A DNA stretch of 64,000 bases. It comes from Bacteroides muris (ex Afrizal et al. 2022). Lineage in GTDB: Bacteria; Bacteroidota; Bacteroidia; Bacteroidales; Bacteroidaceae. The notes under the pieces are model-generated. The model saw nothing but the letters and a program-made list of their open reading frames with translations, did not search any database and was not told the DNA's origin. Location: NCBI RefSeq assembly GCF_004793475.1, contig NZ_SRYZ01000015.1, positions 18,182 through 82,181 of the forward strand. The letters run 5' to 3'. Both the position numbers and the translations under genes were made by a program. Below, one piece after another: positions 8,478 to 18,455 of the stretch; within the stretch, counting starts at the first letter, position 1, and every line of letters starts with the position of its first letter.

Positions 8478-8513
8478 AAGAGCCTGTTTGCAGAAAATTT
8501 AAAACAGGTTCTT
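8478..8513 (+). terminator. Hairpin after the Rpn-family gene
   Basis: Arms 8478-8489 and 8502-8513 pair at 11 of 12 positions around a 12-nt loop and are followed by GAATTTT. A plausible terminator about 35 bp after the stop codon. Confidence 0.5.
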
Positions 8514-8725
8514 GAATTTTGTGACACTTGTCACATTCCGTTATACAGAGAGATTTGCTGTAAATAGCTCTTCTTTTCTGATGTTATCGTAATTTTCTTC
8601 CTTATAACACATGTAATCAAGATGGGTGATACCTTTCTCTTGCGGAGGTAATCATAAGCGGACAGCTATTGCCTATATATTTCCCGGAGATATCCTTCAC
8701 CGCTGTCTCTTGAAAAGGGAAGAGG

Positions 8726-8744
8726 TTTCACCGGAAAAGCCGAT
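8726..8744 (+). repeat. Single copy of TTTCACCGGAAAAGCCGAT
   Basis: This 19-mer is identical to the core of the inverted repeats at 44442-44473 and 44858-44889, and the similarity fades within a few bases on either side. It sits in an otherwise empty stretch (8514-8853) downstream of the Rpn-family gene. That gene is preceded by the same kind of 22-bp array found inside the element at 44.4-44.9 kb. Confidence 0.7.
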
Positions 8745-8853
8745 AGATAGGGTATTTCAGAAAGAAGTGAAAGATGTGGAAGCGGAAAATGTCATAATAA
8801 TAATCCGTGCAATCATTTGCATAATGTCAGTTGTTCCATCATCTGAGCGAGCG

Positions 8854-9290
8854 TCAGGGGATTTGTTCCTTTACCATCAACTCTTTCCAGTTCTTTTTTC
8901 GGTTGTCCTCGTCTATGGATATGTATATGAACTCTATGACGGTGTTCTTTTTCGAGTACAGTTCCTTCAACAGCGGAATCAGCTTGTGACAAGGAGCACA
9001 CCAAGATGTCGAGAAGATGACAAAAGTATATTTCGTGATGTCCGAAACGATGTATTCCTTTTTTAGAAGTAGGATATGCGGCAATCATCTTTTCATATCG
9101 CAAGAAGGTGTGCTCTTCATCTTCTTTTCGGTATATCCGGTAGTCATCGTGCCATACATTTAATTCCCCTATGATTTCACGGGACGGATTGAGGATGGGT
9201 GTATTAGGACAAGCGTAACACTTTGTTCTGTGCTCCTGCTTGCGTGAATACAGGCAGATTAATAGAATGATTTTAGCAGATGTTTGTTCT
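8854..9290 (-). pseudogene. Thioredoxin/TlpA-like protein, frameshifted and without a start
   Basis: The C-terminal part (8854 to about 9060) encodes a thioredoxin-fold segment with the redox motif in TSWCAPCHKLIPLL and IYISIDEDNRKKNW. The frame is broken at a six-A run (9059-9064 on the plus strand as T). Upstream, the next frame continues sensibly (KCYACPNTPILNPSREIIG, LNVWHDDYRIYRKEDEEHTF) behind a hydrophobic stretch (KIILLICLYS), with no ATG in frame. The 3' end also stops early for a TlpA domain. It reads as a decayed membrane-anchored thiol-disulfide protein. A single-base sequencing error at the A-run would repair the frame but not supply a start. Confidence 0.6.
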
Positions 9291-9391
9291 TTGTTGTTTC
9301 GGTTTATAAGATTAGGGAAAGATAAACAGAAGCAGCGTTGCCGTAGCTTGTACGAGGTAACGCTGCTTGCTGCTTGACAGATTAAAGAGTA

Positions 9392-11248
9392 TTACGGGTT
9401 AGGAATATCCATCGGCTCCACATTGTTTTCGGAACCGGCATAGCCCGGAGTCTGATTGATGTGTCCCTCTGTGTTTGTGGCGATGGCCTTTTCGGCAATG
9501 GGCCACAGCACGTGGTGCGGAGAGAGCGTGTATTCCAGTCCTGTCTTGTTCTTCACGCCTTTGTTGTAGAACTCCGTACGGTCCATGATGCGGTTGTAGA
9601 AGTAGTTGTTCTGTGTGAAGTTGTCCATGCTGTAGGTGCGGCCCTTCTCGTCGGCTTTCCCGGTCTTGGCAAAGAGGAAGGCGATGCGGGTCAGCTCGCA
9701 CTTGCGGGGCTCTTCGTAGAACAGCTCGCGGGCGCGTTCGTCCAGAATCTGGCTGATGTTCACCTCACTTGCATCCAGCGGACGGGCATTGGCGCGCTTA
9801 CGCACCACGTTCAGGTCTTGGGCAGCAAGGTCGGTCTTGCCCATCCAGGCGTAGGCTTCGGCACGCAGCAGGTAAGTCTCTGCCAAGCGGAACACATACC
9901 AGTCGGCCCAGCCTCCACGCCACCAACCGGCTTTCTGGTCGGGGATGTTGGACTTGTAGTGGGGCCAGCCGCTCCATGCGCGGATGGTGTCCGGCGAGAG
10001 GATAGTGCCGTTGTCGGCATACAGGCGGACGTTTTGTCCGAACCAGCTCTTGTCCTTCATGTCGGGGTTGTTGTACTTCAGGTCGCTGACGTGCATCCAG
10101 TTGCCCGGCTTGCGGCGATAGTCTTCGTATTCACCTTCGGTATTTTTTTCCCAAATCATGTACTGGTGATACCAGGTGGCGCGGAGCGTGTTCAGGCCGC
10201 GGCCGTATTCCACGAGGTAGGGGTTCTTCGTCTCGTTGTTGTCGGCAAAGCCATTCTCGCCGGCAGGTGTCTTCAGCTGGTTGGCTGCGGAGTACCAAGG
10301 AATAATCTGGCGCTTGATTTCCAGGCCGGCTGCCGAGCGCATGTCACTGCCGGCATCGTAGCGGTCGATGCTGATGTAGAGCACTTCCTTGTTTTCGGGC
10401 AGCGCCTTGTTGTCTGGCTGGTGCAAGTCCCATACCACGTCTTTCTCTGCCAGGTCTTTGTCCACACCGAAGCGTTCGGTCATCAGGCGGTGAACGCCGT
10501 CACCTATCACTTCGTTGGCAGAGGCTACGGCATCCTCAAACTCGCCCAGTGCGAGGTTTATCTTTGTCAGCAGGTGGTAGGCGGCTGCCTTGGTCACCTG
10601 GCCGATGTAGACATCGTTGGAGAGGAACGGAGCGTAAGTGTCGAGGTCGTTCTTCAGATAGCGCAGGATGGCTTCGCGCTTGGTGGTGTTGAAGTCGTAG
10701 CGCGGCCCCAGTACTTCGTGTACAATGAAAGGCACATCGCCATACTGATGTACCAAACGGTAGTAGCGGTAAGCGCGGTGGAAGGCGGCAAGGCCCAGCA
10801 CTTCGTTTTTCTTTCTTTCATCCATGTCTACGCCTTCGGCACGGTCGAAGATGGTGTTGGCATCCTTGATGCCCTTGTACAGGTAGGTCCAGTAGTTATT
10901 GATTTGACTGGCATTGCCCATCAGGCTGGCCGATGGGGTAATTTGACGTGTCAGGTCTACCGGAGCGTTGGAGGCATCGGTACGTCCGTTCACGCCCATC
11001 TCGGAGAAGAAGTACTCCGACAGAATGTCGGGGTCGGCAGAGCCTGCCGTGGGATAGAAGTCGAAGTAACGCGCATCGCGGTTCAGCATATCGGTACTGG
11101 TTTTCAGTCCCTCGTAGGTGTTGAACGTATTTTCTGGAGTAAAGAAAGAGAGCGGCTTGGGGTCCAGCCAGTCGGAACAGCCGGTGGCGGTGAACATCAC
11201 CCCCAGCATGCCGGCGTATCCTAATGTATGTTTAATCAAACTTTTCAT
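9392..11248 (-). CDS. SusD/RagB-family outer-membrane lipoprotein (pair 1)
   Basis: Surface glycan- or nutrient-binding lipoprotein of 618 aa that caps its SusC partner. The signal peptide has the lipobox Cys at residue 24 (TATGC) followed by SDWLDPKP, as in many SusD proteins. The TPR-bearing SusD fold runs through the middle (LGLAAFHRAYRYYRLVHQYG). The C-terminal RagB motif includes RLAETYLLRAEAYAWMG and ILDERARELFYEEPRK. It follows the susC-like gene by 19 bp on the same strand. No glycosidase or sensor gene is adjacent, so the substrate cannot be inferred. Confidence 0.93.
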   Translation of the reverse strand: MKSLIKHTLGYAGMLGVMFTATGCSDWLDPKPLSFFTPENTFNTYEGLKTSTDMLNRDARYFDFYPTAGSADPDILSEYFFSEMGVNGRTDASNAPVDLTRQITPSASLMGNASQINNYWTYLYKGIKDANTIFDRAEGVDMDERKKNEVLGLAAFHRAYRYYRLVHQYGDVPFIVHEVLGPRYDFNTTKREAILRYLKNDLDTYAPFLSNDVYIGQVTKAAAYHLLTKINLALGEFEDAVASANEVIGDGVHRLMTERFGVDKDLAEKDVVWDLHQPDNKALPENKEVLYISIDRYDAGSDMRSAAGLEIKRQIIPWYSAANQLKTPAGENGFADNNETKNPYLVEYGRGLNTLRATWYHQYMIWEKNTEGEYEDYRRKPGNWMHVSDLKYNNPDMKDKSWFGQNVRLYADNGTILSPDTIRAWSGWPHYKSNIPDQKAGWWRGGWADWYVFRLAETYLLRAEAYAWMGKTDLAAQDLNVVRKRANARPLDASEVNISQILDERARELFYEEPRKCELTRIAFLFAKTGKADEKGRTYSMDNFTQNNYFYNRIMDRTEFYNKGVKNKTGLEYTLSPHHVLWPIAEKAIATNTEGHINQTPGYAGSENNVEPMDIPNP

Positions 11249-11267
11249 ATTTTTGTTTATCTATATG

Positions 11268-14200
11268 TTATAATGTCATGTTAATACCAAAAGTTACGGT
11301 TCTCGGTGTATTGGCATCCGAGTGTTCGGGGTCGTAGGCTGGCCAGCCGGTGAAGTAACCCAGGTTCTTCACGGTCAGGTTTAGGCGCAACGCTTCCAGT
11401 TTCACGGGCTTCAGCAGGTTCTTGGGGAAGCTGTAGCCGAACGAGAGATTGTCGATACGCATGAAGGAGGCCTTCTTATAGATGTAGTATGTGATACCGC
11501 TGGGGCTTTTGGCAGACAGACGCGGATAGTCGTTGATGGGGTTTTCGGCAGTCCAGTAGTCACACTTTATCTGGTTCACGGTGTTCAGCAGGGCGTTGTT
11601 GTTGGTAAAGCGGTTTTGCTTCTTGATGTGCCCCAGGTAGGAATACATACTGAAAGAGATGTCGAAGTTCTTGAAGAGCGTGAACTCGTTGCGCATGTTC
11701 CAGCGTACCTTCGGAGTGGTATTGCCAAGGAACACTTTGTCGTCGTTGCTGTACTTATAGTTCTTGTCCGCGTCTAAGATTTTCGGGTCGCCCGGAATCT
11801 GGCCGTACTTGGCGGCCTCTTCGCGTTCGTTCTCCTGCCATACGCCTATGAATTTAAAGCTCCAAACTTCATCCAGTGCATGGTCGATGAAGTAGCCTTT
11901 GTCAATGTCATTGGCCTCTTTCTGTCCGATTACGTTGCCGTTCTCGTCTTTCACGTCTTCCATCACGCCATACAGGTGTTTGATGGTGTTCTTGTTGTAG
12001 GCGAGGTTGAAAGTGGTGCGCCAGGTCAGTACATTGTTCTGGATATTGGTGGAGTGCAGGGAGAGTTCCACACCGCGGTTCCATACTTCACCGATGTTGG
12101 ATTTCACGCTGGGATAACCTATGATGGTAGGCAGCTGGCGGTCATTCAGCAGGTCTGTCGTGCTCTTGTGGTAGATGTCGATGCCTCCACCCAGGCGACC
12201 TCCCAGTGTAGTAAAGTCAAGACCGATGTTGTAGGACGTGGTCTTTTCCCATTTCAGGTGTGGATTGGCCATGCTGTTGCAGTAGAAGGTGTTGGCATTT
12301 ACCAGTTCGCCTGTCTTCTGGTCGATGTAGAGGTATTTCATGGCGCGCAGCTGCATCAGGGCAGCATATTCGCCTACCGAGCGGTTACCGTTCTCACTGT
12401 AGGAGAGGCGCAGCTTGGCATAGTCCAGCCAGTTGACGTTCAGATTCTTGAAGAAAGGCTCTTCGGTGAAGACCCATCCCAATGCCACGGAGGGGAATGT
12501 AGCCCACGGATTTTCCTGGCCGAAAGCGGAATAACCGTCGCGGCGTACGGTGGCAGTAATCAGGTAGCGGTCGGCAAACGAATAGTGCAGACGTGCCATC
12601 ATGGCAGCACCGGTGCGGTAAATGTCATTGGAACCTACATTAGGCACGGTACCGAATTCGATGCCGTGGAAGCCTAAGTTGTCGCTCGGCTGGAAAGCCT
12701 CGTTTTCGGCTTGTGTTCTCCAGCGTTGGAACTTCTCCCAGTTCAGCAATCCGGTGAAGTCCAGCGAGTGCTTACCGAAACTCCTGTTCCATTTCAGCAT
12801 GTTGTCCCATTGCCAGTAGAAGTCTTTCTGCGCCCAACGGTTGACGAGACCGCCTTGTGCACCCGAACCGGGGTGGTCGGCACTTTTGTGGAACATATAG
12901 TTCACCCATTCGAAGCGGGGAGAGTAAGTGGTCTGTAAGGAGAAGCCCAGCGGCAAATCAAATTTCAGATAGAGAGAAGCATTCAGGTTTTCGTAGTCTT
13001 TCTTTTTATCTGTATAGACCATATTCAGCAGGGGGTTGGTGGCGTTGTTGTTGGAGTTGGGATAGTAAGTCAGGTTTCCTTCTTCGTCGTACACGTTGCC
13101 GTATGGAGAAAGTGCCGTACTCCATGTGGCATACGAATTGATTTGAGTTTCGGCCGTATTATTGCTGTCATACGGCATCTTGCCTTCGTTGCGCGAGGTG
13201 AACTGTGCATTGACACCGTATGTAAGGAAGTCCTGTACCTTGTTCTGCAGGTTTACACGGGCACGGATGGCGCTGTATTCGCTGCCTACATTGTTGCTTT
13301 CGTTCTTAAGGTAGTTGATGGAGGTATAATAGGACATCTCTCCTTTCTTACCCGATACGCTCAGCGTATAGTCTTGGCGCAAAGCAGTCTGCTGCGTCAA
13401 ATCTTTCCAATCTACGGTGCGACCGGCCATGTAGTTGTCAATTTCCACACTTTCCAATCTCAGGCGGGTCAGCCATACGCGCGTGGGATCACCTGTATCG
13501 GAGCCCATCCATTCGGCCAATTCGGTATTGGTCATGTTGGCAGGGTTGTCGAAGTAGCCCGTAGCAGCTTGTTCATACTGCTGGCTTTTCATCACGTCCT
13601 GGCGGAAGTTGATGAAGTCTTGTCCTTGGTAGACTTCGGGGCTGGAGTGTACCATGTTCCATCCCCAGCTTCCGTTGAAGCTGATGGTGGGTTTGTCACC
13701 ACCGCCCTTTTTGGTGGTGATGAGCACCACACCGTTGGCAGCTTGCGCACCGTAAACGGCTGTGGAACTGGCATCTTTCAGTACATCCACGCGCTCAATG
13801 TCGTTCGGGTTGATGTCGGTCATCTGACCGCTGAAGATAACGCCGTCCAATACCAGCAATGGGGCTGTGCTGGCAGCAATAGAGCCTTTACCGCGAATCA
13901 GCATGGAGCTGTTTCCCTTGGCATCCGTCTCCATACCTACAGAAAGGCCTGCCACGCCCGTGCGGAGCATGTCTTGGATGGTCTGGCGTTGTTCTTTCTC
14001 CATGTCCGTACCTTTAATGGAGGCAACGGCACCGGTCAGGTCGGACTTCTTCATCGTACCGTAACCCACTACGACCACTTCCTGCAACATCTCGCTGTCT
14101 TCTTTCAGGATGATTTTTGCCGGAACGGCATTCGCCTTGAAGGTCTGCGGTGTGTAACCGATGAAGGTCACCTGGATTTCAGACTTGGAGTTGACCGACA

Positions 14201-14390
14201 GCTTGAAGCGTCCGTCCAGGTCGGTGATAACTCCGTTCGTGGTGCCCACCTCAAGGACATTGGCACCAATTACCGGTTCGCCCTGGTTATCCACTACCTC
14301 GCCCGAGACAGTGACCTTCCCGTCTTGTGCCGACATTGGCAGGCAGAAGAGAACCAGTAACAATAAAAACACGTACTTTTTCAAATTCAT
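11268..14390 (-). CDS. SusC-like TonB-dependent transporter (pair 1)
   Basis: Outer-membrane TonB-dependent receptor of 1040 aa. Domain order is signal peptide (about 1-21), carboxypeptidase-regulatory-like domain (GEVVDNQGEPVIGANVLEV, about 28-105), TonB box region EVVVVGYG, plug (about 112-225, with VLDGV and the DASSTAVYGAQAANGVVLIT motif) and a 22-strand barrel ending in RTVTFGINMTL. It is the first gene of the susCD pair. No TAnnTTTG box was found on its strand in the 465-bp leader, so its promoter is unassigned. Confidence 0.94.
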   Translation of the reverse strand: MNLKKYVFLLLLVLFCLPMSAQDGKVTVSGEVVDNQGEPVIGANVLEVGTTNGVITDLDGRFKLSVNSKSEIQVTFIGYTPQTFKANAVPAKIILKEDSEMLQEVVVVGYGTMKKSDLTGAVASIKGTDMEKEQRQTIQDMLRTGVAGLSVGMETDAKGNSSMLIRGKGSIAASTAPLLVLDGVIFSGQMTDINPNDIERVDVLKDASSTAVYGAQAANGVVLITTKKGGGDKPTISFNGSWGWNMVHSSPEVYQGQDFINFRQDVMKSQQYEQAATGYFDNPANMTNTELAEWMGSDTGDPTRVWLTRLRLESVEIDNYMAGRTVDWKDLTQQTALRQDYTLSVSGKKGEMSYYTSINYLKNESNNVGSEYSAIRARVNLQNKVQDFLTYGVNAQFTSRNEGKMPYDSNNTAETQINSYATWSTALSPYGNVYDEEGNLTYYPNSNNNATNPLLNMVYTDKKKDYENLNASLYLKFDLPLGFSLQTTYSPRFEWVNYMFHKSADHPGSGAQGGLVNRWAQKDFYWQWDNMLKWNRSFGKHSLDFTGLLNWEKFQRWRTQAENEAFQPSDNLGFHGIEFGTVPNVGSNDIYRTGAAMMARLHYSFADRYLITATVRRDGYSAFGQENPWATFPSVALGWVFTEEPFFKNLNVNWLDYAKLRLSYSENGNRSVGEYAALMQLRAMKYLYIDQKTGELVNANTFYCNSMANPHLKWEKTTSYNIGLDFTTLGGRLGGGIDIYHKSTTDLLNDRQLPTIIGYPSVKSNIGEVWNRGVELSLHSTNIQNNVLTWRTTFNLAYNKNTIKHLYGVMEDVKDENGNVIGQKEANDIDKGYFIDHALDEVWSFKFIGVWQENEREEAAKYGQIPGDPKILDADKNYKYSNDDKVFLGNTTPKVRWNMRNEFTLFKNFDISFSMYSYLGHIKKQNRFTNNNALLNTVNQIKCDYWTAENPINDYPRLSAKSPSGITYYIYKKASFMRIDNLSFGYSFPKNLLKPVKLEALRLNLTVKNLGYFTGWPAYDPEHSDANTPRTVTFGINMTL

Positions 14391-14855
14391 TTTTTTAATT
14401 TAGATTAGGATTTAAAATAATTGTGAATTATGTATATTTGCAATATTTAAATTCTTATGTGGTGCTTTTCTGTGTATTCTTGATTAAGAAATTCTTTAAG
14501 GCTTCCGTACTTGCTGTTTGTTATTATTTTCTTTATATCTTTTTAACGTTTTATGATTTATAAATCGGTAATGCAAAATTGTACCTTTATATAAAGAAAG
14601 ATTTACTGTATTTGTTTTTTCTTTTACTGAAATTAAAGTTGTGTTATATGTATTTGATAAACAGTGGTTTGTATTATGTAAAAACAATGCAGATTTATAC
14701 GGATGAATACTTGCTCTCTTGAAAAACAGCGATATTCTGAAGAAAAAAAGCGCATAACACACCATTGAATACAGAATTCTGAAAAGAGATAATCTGTATT
14801 TAATGGCGCGTTACGCGCTTGGCTGGAGTGATAGAAAAAGGTAGTTTTTCTTCTC
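14391..14855. other. Gene-free AT-rich gap upstream of susC pair 1
   Basis: I see no credible gene here. A short hairpin (arms 14833-14839 and 14845-14851) just after the YfhO stop ends in T-rich sequence on the minus strand and may terminate that gene. A plus-strand TATATTTG occurs near 14433 but points away from susC and towards no gene. Unlike the leaders of pairs 2 and 3, no long inverted repeat was found here. Confidence 0.5.
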
Positions 14856-17360
14856 TTATGTGTATTTCTTTTTGACCACTAGCACTGCTGCAATGATACC
14901 TATCACCAGCAGTGCCAGTGCTCCGTAAGCTATGCCTTCCGTCACATGCAGGCTGGTGGGGTCAAAGCGCATTTCGATGGTGTGCTGTCCGGCAGGAACA
15001 TACATTGTGCGCAGGATATAGTCGGCGCGTGCCAGTTCGGCAGGCTGTCCGTCGATGGTTACGTGCCAGCCGTCCGGATAATAGATTTCGGAGAATACGG
15101 CAATACCGTCTTGGGCATTGTTCGTTTCGTACGTCAGGCGGTTGGGGGCATAGCTTGTCAGGCGGATGCTGGAGAGGCTGTCTTTATAGCTTTCCGTGGT
15201 GCCTTTCAGTATGTCCTTGAAGCGGGCGTCCACTACGGCTGTCTCCGTGGGCATGATGTTGTGCAGGGCATCAATCTCTTCGTTGGCGTTGTTTACATAC
15301 TGCACCTTGTTTACAAACCATGCATTGCCGTAGGCGTGCGGGTTGAGGATAGGAACGGTTTGTCTTTGCTGTCCTGCAGGGAAAATGAAGTATTTGGTGT
15401 TCAGCATGTTCAGTATGCGGAATTTATTGGCATCCACGCTGTCCATCTCACCTCCGGCAGCGGCAATGGCTTTGTAGGCCGCCTGCATTTCGGGAGAGAT
15501 ATGATGTTCTATCATCTCCTGGTAGCGTCGCAGCTTGGCCGGGTGATAACCGCCGACACTTTTGTGCCAGTAGGAGGTGTTGTTGTCATCGAAGGTGCTG
15601 GTGGCAAAGTTCAATACACGATAGTCCAAGGTGGTATCTTGCAGTATCAACTCGTCTGTATTTGTCTTGGTGAAGGCTTCCGTACGGATGGAATGAGGCA
15701 CGAACTGGGCGTCGTTCAGATAGCGCTTGTTGACTCCCCACATATCTGCCAGGCAGAGTATGGTGATACCGGCAATGGTCAGCGAACTGCGCAGTTTGCC
15801 GCTGGCGTAGAGCAAGAGCAGGCTGCAACCGATGCCTATGATGATGAAGCTCCGCAGGGCGTCGCTACTGACGAGTTCGGCACGCATCTCTTCCAGGTTG
15901 GCAAGGATACCGGAGAGTTCGTTGGCGGGTATCATCTGCTGGTTGACGGCATTCTGCAGCATCTGCGCTTCCTGAGCGGGCACGTAGCCGGAGCCAATAC
16001 TGCCCGGAGCAACAGCAAGCAGCAGGGCAATGCCTGCGGTGAACAGCAGGCTGATGCCGAGGGGCTTCTTTTCTTGCTTCAGGATTTCCGGCTCTTCGAG
16101 CAGGCGTTTTAGGGCAAAGATTGCCAGTAAAGGTATCGTGAACTCCGCTATGACAAGGATGGAGGATACGGCACGGAACTTATTGTACAACGGGACGTAA
16201 TCGATGAAGAAATCCGTCAGCGGCATAAAGTTCTTGCCCCAGGACAGGACGATGGAGAAGAAGGTGGCTCCTATCAATGCCCACTTCAACGGTCCTTTTA
16301 CGATGAAACATCCCAGAATGAAGAGGAACAGCACGAAGGCTCCTACGTAGACGGGACCCGACGTCATGGGCTGGGTGCCGAAATATTGCGTCAGCGAGCT
16401 GTACAGACTGCTGTACATGGGATTTGCTTTGCCCATGGCAATTTCACTCTGGCTGAGGGCGGTGGATGCTCCGCCTTTGAAGTTGGGCACCAGCAAGGTC
16501 AGAGTTTCGTCGATGCCGTAGCTCCATTGGGTGATATAGTCGCGGTCTAGTCCGCTGCTGGTTTGCTTGGCGGCGTCACCGGTTTGCACCAGTTCGCTTT
16601 TGCCGCGCATGGTTTCTTTGCTGTAAGCATAGGTGTGATAGAGGTTGGATACGTTGACGGCTATTCCGACGAGAGCTGCCACAATCAGTACGGCGCTTGC
16701 CTTGAAGAACTGGGGCAATGTCTTGGTACGCCATGCTTTCTCGAAGTAGGCTCCCACGAAGAAGAGGATGACGAAGAAGAAGTAATAGGACATCTGCACG
16801 TGGTTCGAGGTGATTTGCAGGGCTACGAACAAGGCGGTGAGGATGCCTCCCCATAACAGTTTCCCACGATAGGCGAGCACGATGCCCGCTATGGTGGGCG
16901 GCACGTAGGCAAGGGTAATGAACTTCCAGATGTGTCCGGCGGATATCAGGATGAAGAAATAGGACGAGAATGCCCACATTATACCGCCCAGTCCGGCCAG
17001 CCAGACCGGTATGCCGAAGACACGTAGTAGGATGTAGAAGCCGGTCATCAGTATGAACGTGAGGCACACATAGTCGGGCAGGAAGAGCTGGTAGGCTTTC
17101 TGTACCCACTGCAGTGACTTGGTGGAGTCATACGAAGGGGCTATCTGATACATGGGCATACCGCCGAACAGCGAGTTTGTCCAACGGCTGCGTTCGCCCG
17201 TCTGTTCGTAATACTCCTTGACTTCTTGTCCTGCTCCTGCTCCCGCAGCTGTGTCGTGCTGAAAGAGAATACGGTTTTCTATATCCGCCGGGAAGAAGTA
17301 GGCGAAGGAAAGGAGGACGAATGCCAGTATGGCAATAAGGTCGGGAAGAAGCTTCTTCAT
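14856..17360 (-). CDS. YfhO-like multispanning membrane protein
   Basis: Inner-membrane protein of 834 aa, of the YfhO family (putative lipid-linked sugar glycosyltransferases of GT-C-like topology). An N-terminal helix (residues 8-28) leads to a periplasmic loop with the Asp-rich HDTAAG. At least ten further helices follow to about residue 560. A soluble C-terminal domain with a LTYETNN...GWHVTIDG motif ends in one last helix before the KKKYT tail. In Bacillus and Listeria, YfhO proteins glycosylate teichoic acids. The acceptor in Bacteroides is unknown to me. Confidence 0.82.
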   Translation of the reverse strand: MKKLLPDLIAILAFVLLSFAYFFPADIENRILFQHDTAAGAGAGQEVKEYYEQTGERSRWTNSLFGGMPMYQIAPSYDSTKSLQWVQKAYQLFLPDYVCLTFILMTGFYILLRVFGIPVWLAGLGGIMWAFSSYFFILISAGHIWKFITLAYVPPTIAGIVLAYRGKLLWGGILTALFVALQITSNHVQMSYYFFFVILFFVGAYFEKAWRTKTLPQFFKASAVLIVAALVGIAVNVSNLYHTYAYSKETMRGKSELVQTGDAAKQTSSGLDRDYITQWSYGIDETLTLLVPNFKGGASTALSQSEIAMGKANPMYSSLYSSLTQYFGTQPMTSGPVYVGAFVLFLFILGCFIVKGPLKWALIGATFFSIVLSWGKNFMPLTDFFIDYVPLYNKFRAVSSILVIAEFTIPLLAIFALKRLLEEPEILKQEKKPLGISLLFTAGIALLLAVAPGSIGSGYVPAQEAQMLQNAVNQQMIPANELSGILANLEEMRAELVSSDALRSFIIIGIGCSLLLLYASGKLRSSLTIAGITILCLADMWGVNKRYLNDAQFVPHSIRTEAFTKTNTDELILQDTTLDYRVLNFATSTFDDNNTSYWHKSVGGYHPAKLRRYQEMIEHHISPEMQAAYKAIAAAGGEMDSVDANKFRILNMLNTKYFIFPAGQQRQTVPILNPHAYGNAWFVNKVQYVNNANEEIDALHNIMPTETAVVDARFKDILKGTTESYKDSLSSIRLTSYAPNRLTYETNNAQDGIAVFSEIYYPDGWHVTIDGQPAELARADYILRTMYVPAGQHTIEMRFDPTSLHVTEGIAYGALALLVIGIIAAVLVVKKKYT

Positions 17361-17400
17361 GAGTTATAAGTTATAAGTTATCAATTAATCAATTGTGGGG

Positions 17401-17408
17401 CAAAGATA
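17401..17408 (-). promoter_or_regulatory. -7 box TATCTTTG for the YfhO-like gene
   Basis: Exact minus-strand TAnnTTTG about 40 bp before the ATG. A second exact copy occurs at 17485-17492. The space between the gene and the box holds short direct repeats of TTATAAG. Confidence 0.5.
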
Positions 17409-17535
17409 GTGCAAACCGAATATAGAACTTTCATGCTTGCATGAAAAAGTTCTGTTGAGGTGCAGTCTATCTTCACTTTTGTGGCAAAGATACATAAATG
17501 CAGATTGTTATTGTCACGTTGTCGGCAGAATGTTG

Positions 17536-17543
17536 TACCTTTG
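17536..17543 (+). promoter_or_regulatory. -7 box TACCTTTG, candidate promoter for mtnN-luxS
   Basis: Exact plus-strand consensus 190 bp upstream of mtnN, with TTG about 22 bp further upstream as a possible -33. The resulting leader would contain the hairpin at 17610-17659. Confidence 0.45.
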
Positions 17544-17609
17544 CCTTTCCAAAAAAGACTAAAGGGGATGTCAAAAGTATATAAACACTTTTATTATGTT
17601 ATCGTATTT

Positions 17610-17659
17610 AGGCGTGGATTCAGCAAATTAAATCTGTGAAATCTATGTAATTCACGCCT
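17610..17659. repeat. Dispersed hairpin element (GATTACACGG family), copy 1
   Basis: AGGCGTG and CACGCCT close a stem enclosing degenerate AATCTGTGAAATC/ATGTAATTC sequence. Related elements occur at 22225-22305, 27858-27928 and 44946-45013. It lies in the 373-bp gap before mtnN, where I see no gene. Confidence 0.6.
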
Positions 17660-17733
17660 GAAAGAAAGTATTAAGAGAATGTTGACATACCCTCATGCTT
17701 TAATGATAATGTATAAGCTTAAATTAGGACAGA

Positions 17734-18438
17734 ATGACGATAGGGATAATCAGTGCAATGGACAACGAACACTGCCGTTTGGTGGAGCGCTTGCAGGATA
17801 AGAAGACGTTGGGTGATGGAAGTTTCCGCTATGTGGAAGGTACATTGGGCGGTAACCATGTAATCTTGACGCAATGTGGCATTGGTAAGGTGAGTGCGGC
17901 GATAGGAGCCTCGGAACTGATACGGCACTTTTCTCCGGACTGCATCGTCAGTACCGGTGTGGCGGGCGGCATTGATGCTTGCCTGAGGGTGACTGATGTA
18001 GTGGCAAGCCAACGTCTGGTGTATCATGACGTTTGGTGCGGCGACGGTAATGAGTATGGACAAGTACAAGGTTTCCCCACCTTTTACGAGGGCTGTCCAT
18101 CTCTGTTGAAACATGCCTTGGCGTTGAACGAAGCCGGAATGGAAAGCCGTATTCACAGCGGGCTTGTCTGCACCGGCGACCAGTTCATCACTAATCGTAT
18201 GGAGCTGGAGACTATCAAGCAACGTTTTCCTGACGGTCTTGCCGTTGATATGGAGTCTGCTGCCATTGCCCAGACTTGCTATCTGTACAATGTTCCTTTT
18301 CTCAGCTTCCGCATCATTAGCGACACGCCCGGAGTAGAAGACCATGCTTCGCAGTATGCTGATTTTTGGGGAACCATGGCAGAGCGTTCATTCCTCACGA
18401 TATGGACCTTCCTCTCCACCCTTCCCGGTAATTTATAA
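17734..18438 (+). CDS. mtnN: 5'-methylthioadenosine/S-adenosylhomocysteine nucleosidase
   Basis: Hydrolyses S-adenosylhomocysteine and methylthioadenosine, releasing adenine. The 234 aa protein has the phosphorylase fold: a catalytic Glu near residue 12 (SAMDNEH), the glycine-rich STGVAGGIDA, the ribose-binding VDMESAAIAQ and the catalytic Asp in RIISDTPG. It precedes luxS by 17 bp, so the two successive steps of SAH recycling are encoded together. Confidence 0.95.
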   Translation: MTIGIISAMDNEHCRLVERLQDKKTLGDGSFRYVEGTLGGNHVILTQCGIGKVSAAIGASELIRHFSPDCIVSTGVAGGIDACLRVTDVVASQRLVYHDVWCGDGNEYGQVQGFPTFYEGCPSLLKHALALNEAGMESRIHSGLVCTGDQFITNRMELETIKQRFPDGLAVDMESAAIAQTCYLYNVPFLSFRIISDTPGVEDHASQYADFWGTMAERSFLTIWTFLSTLPGNL

Positions 18439-18455
18439 CTCATAACTTATAACTC

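Noticed and set aside
14496..14765. 89-codon minus-strand frame in the gap before susC pair 1
   Set aside because: AT-rich, low-complexity residues, no upstream signal and no domain. It is probably chance.
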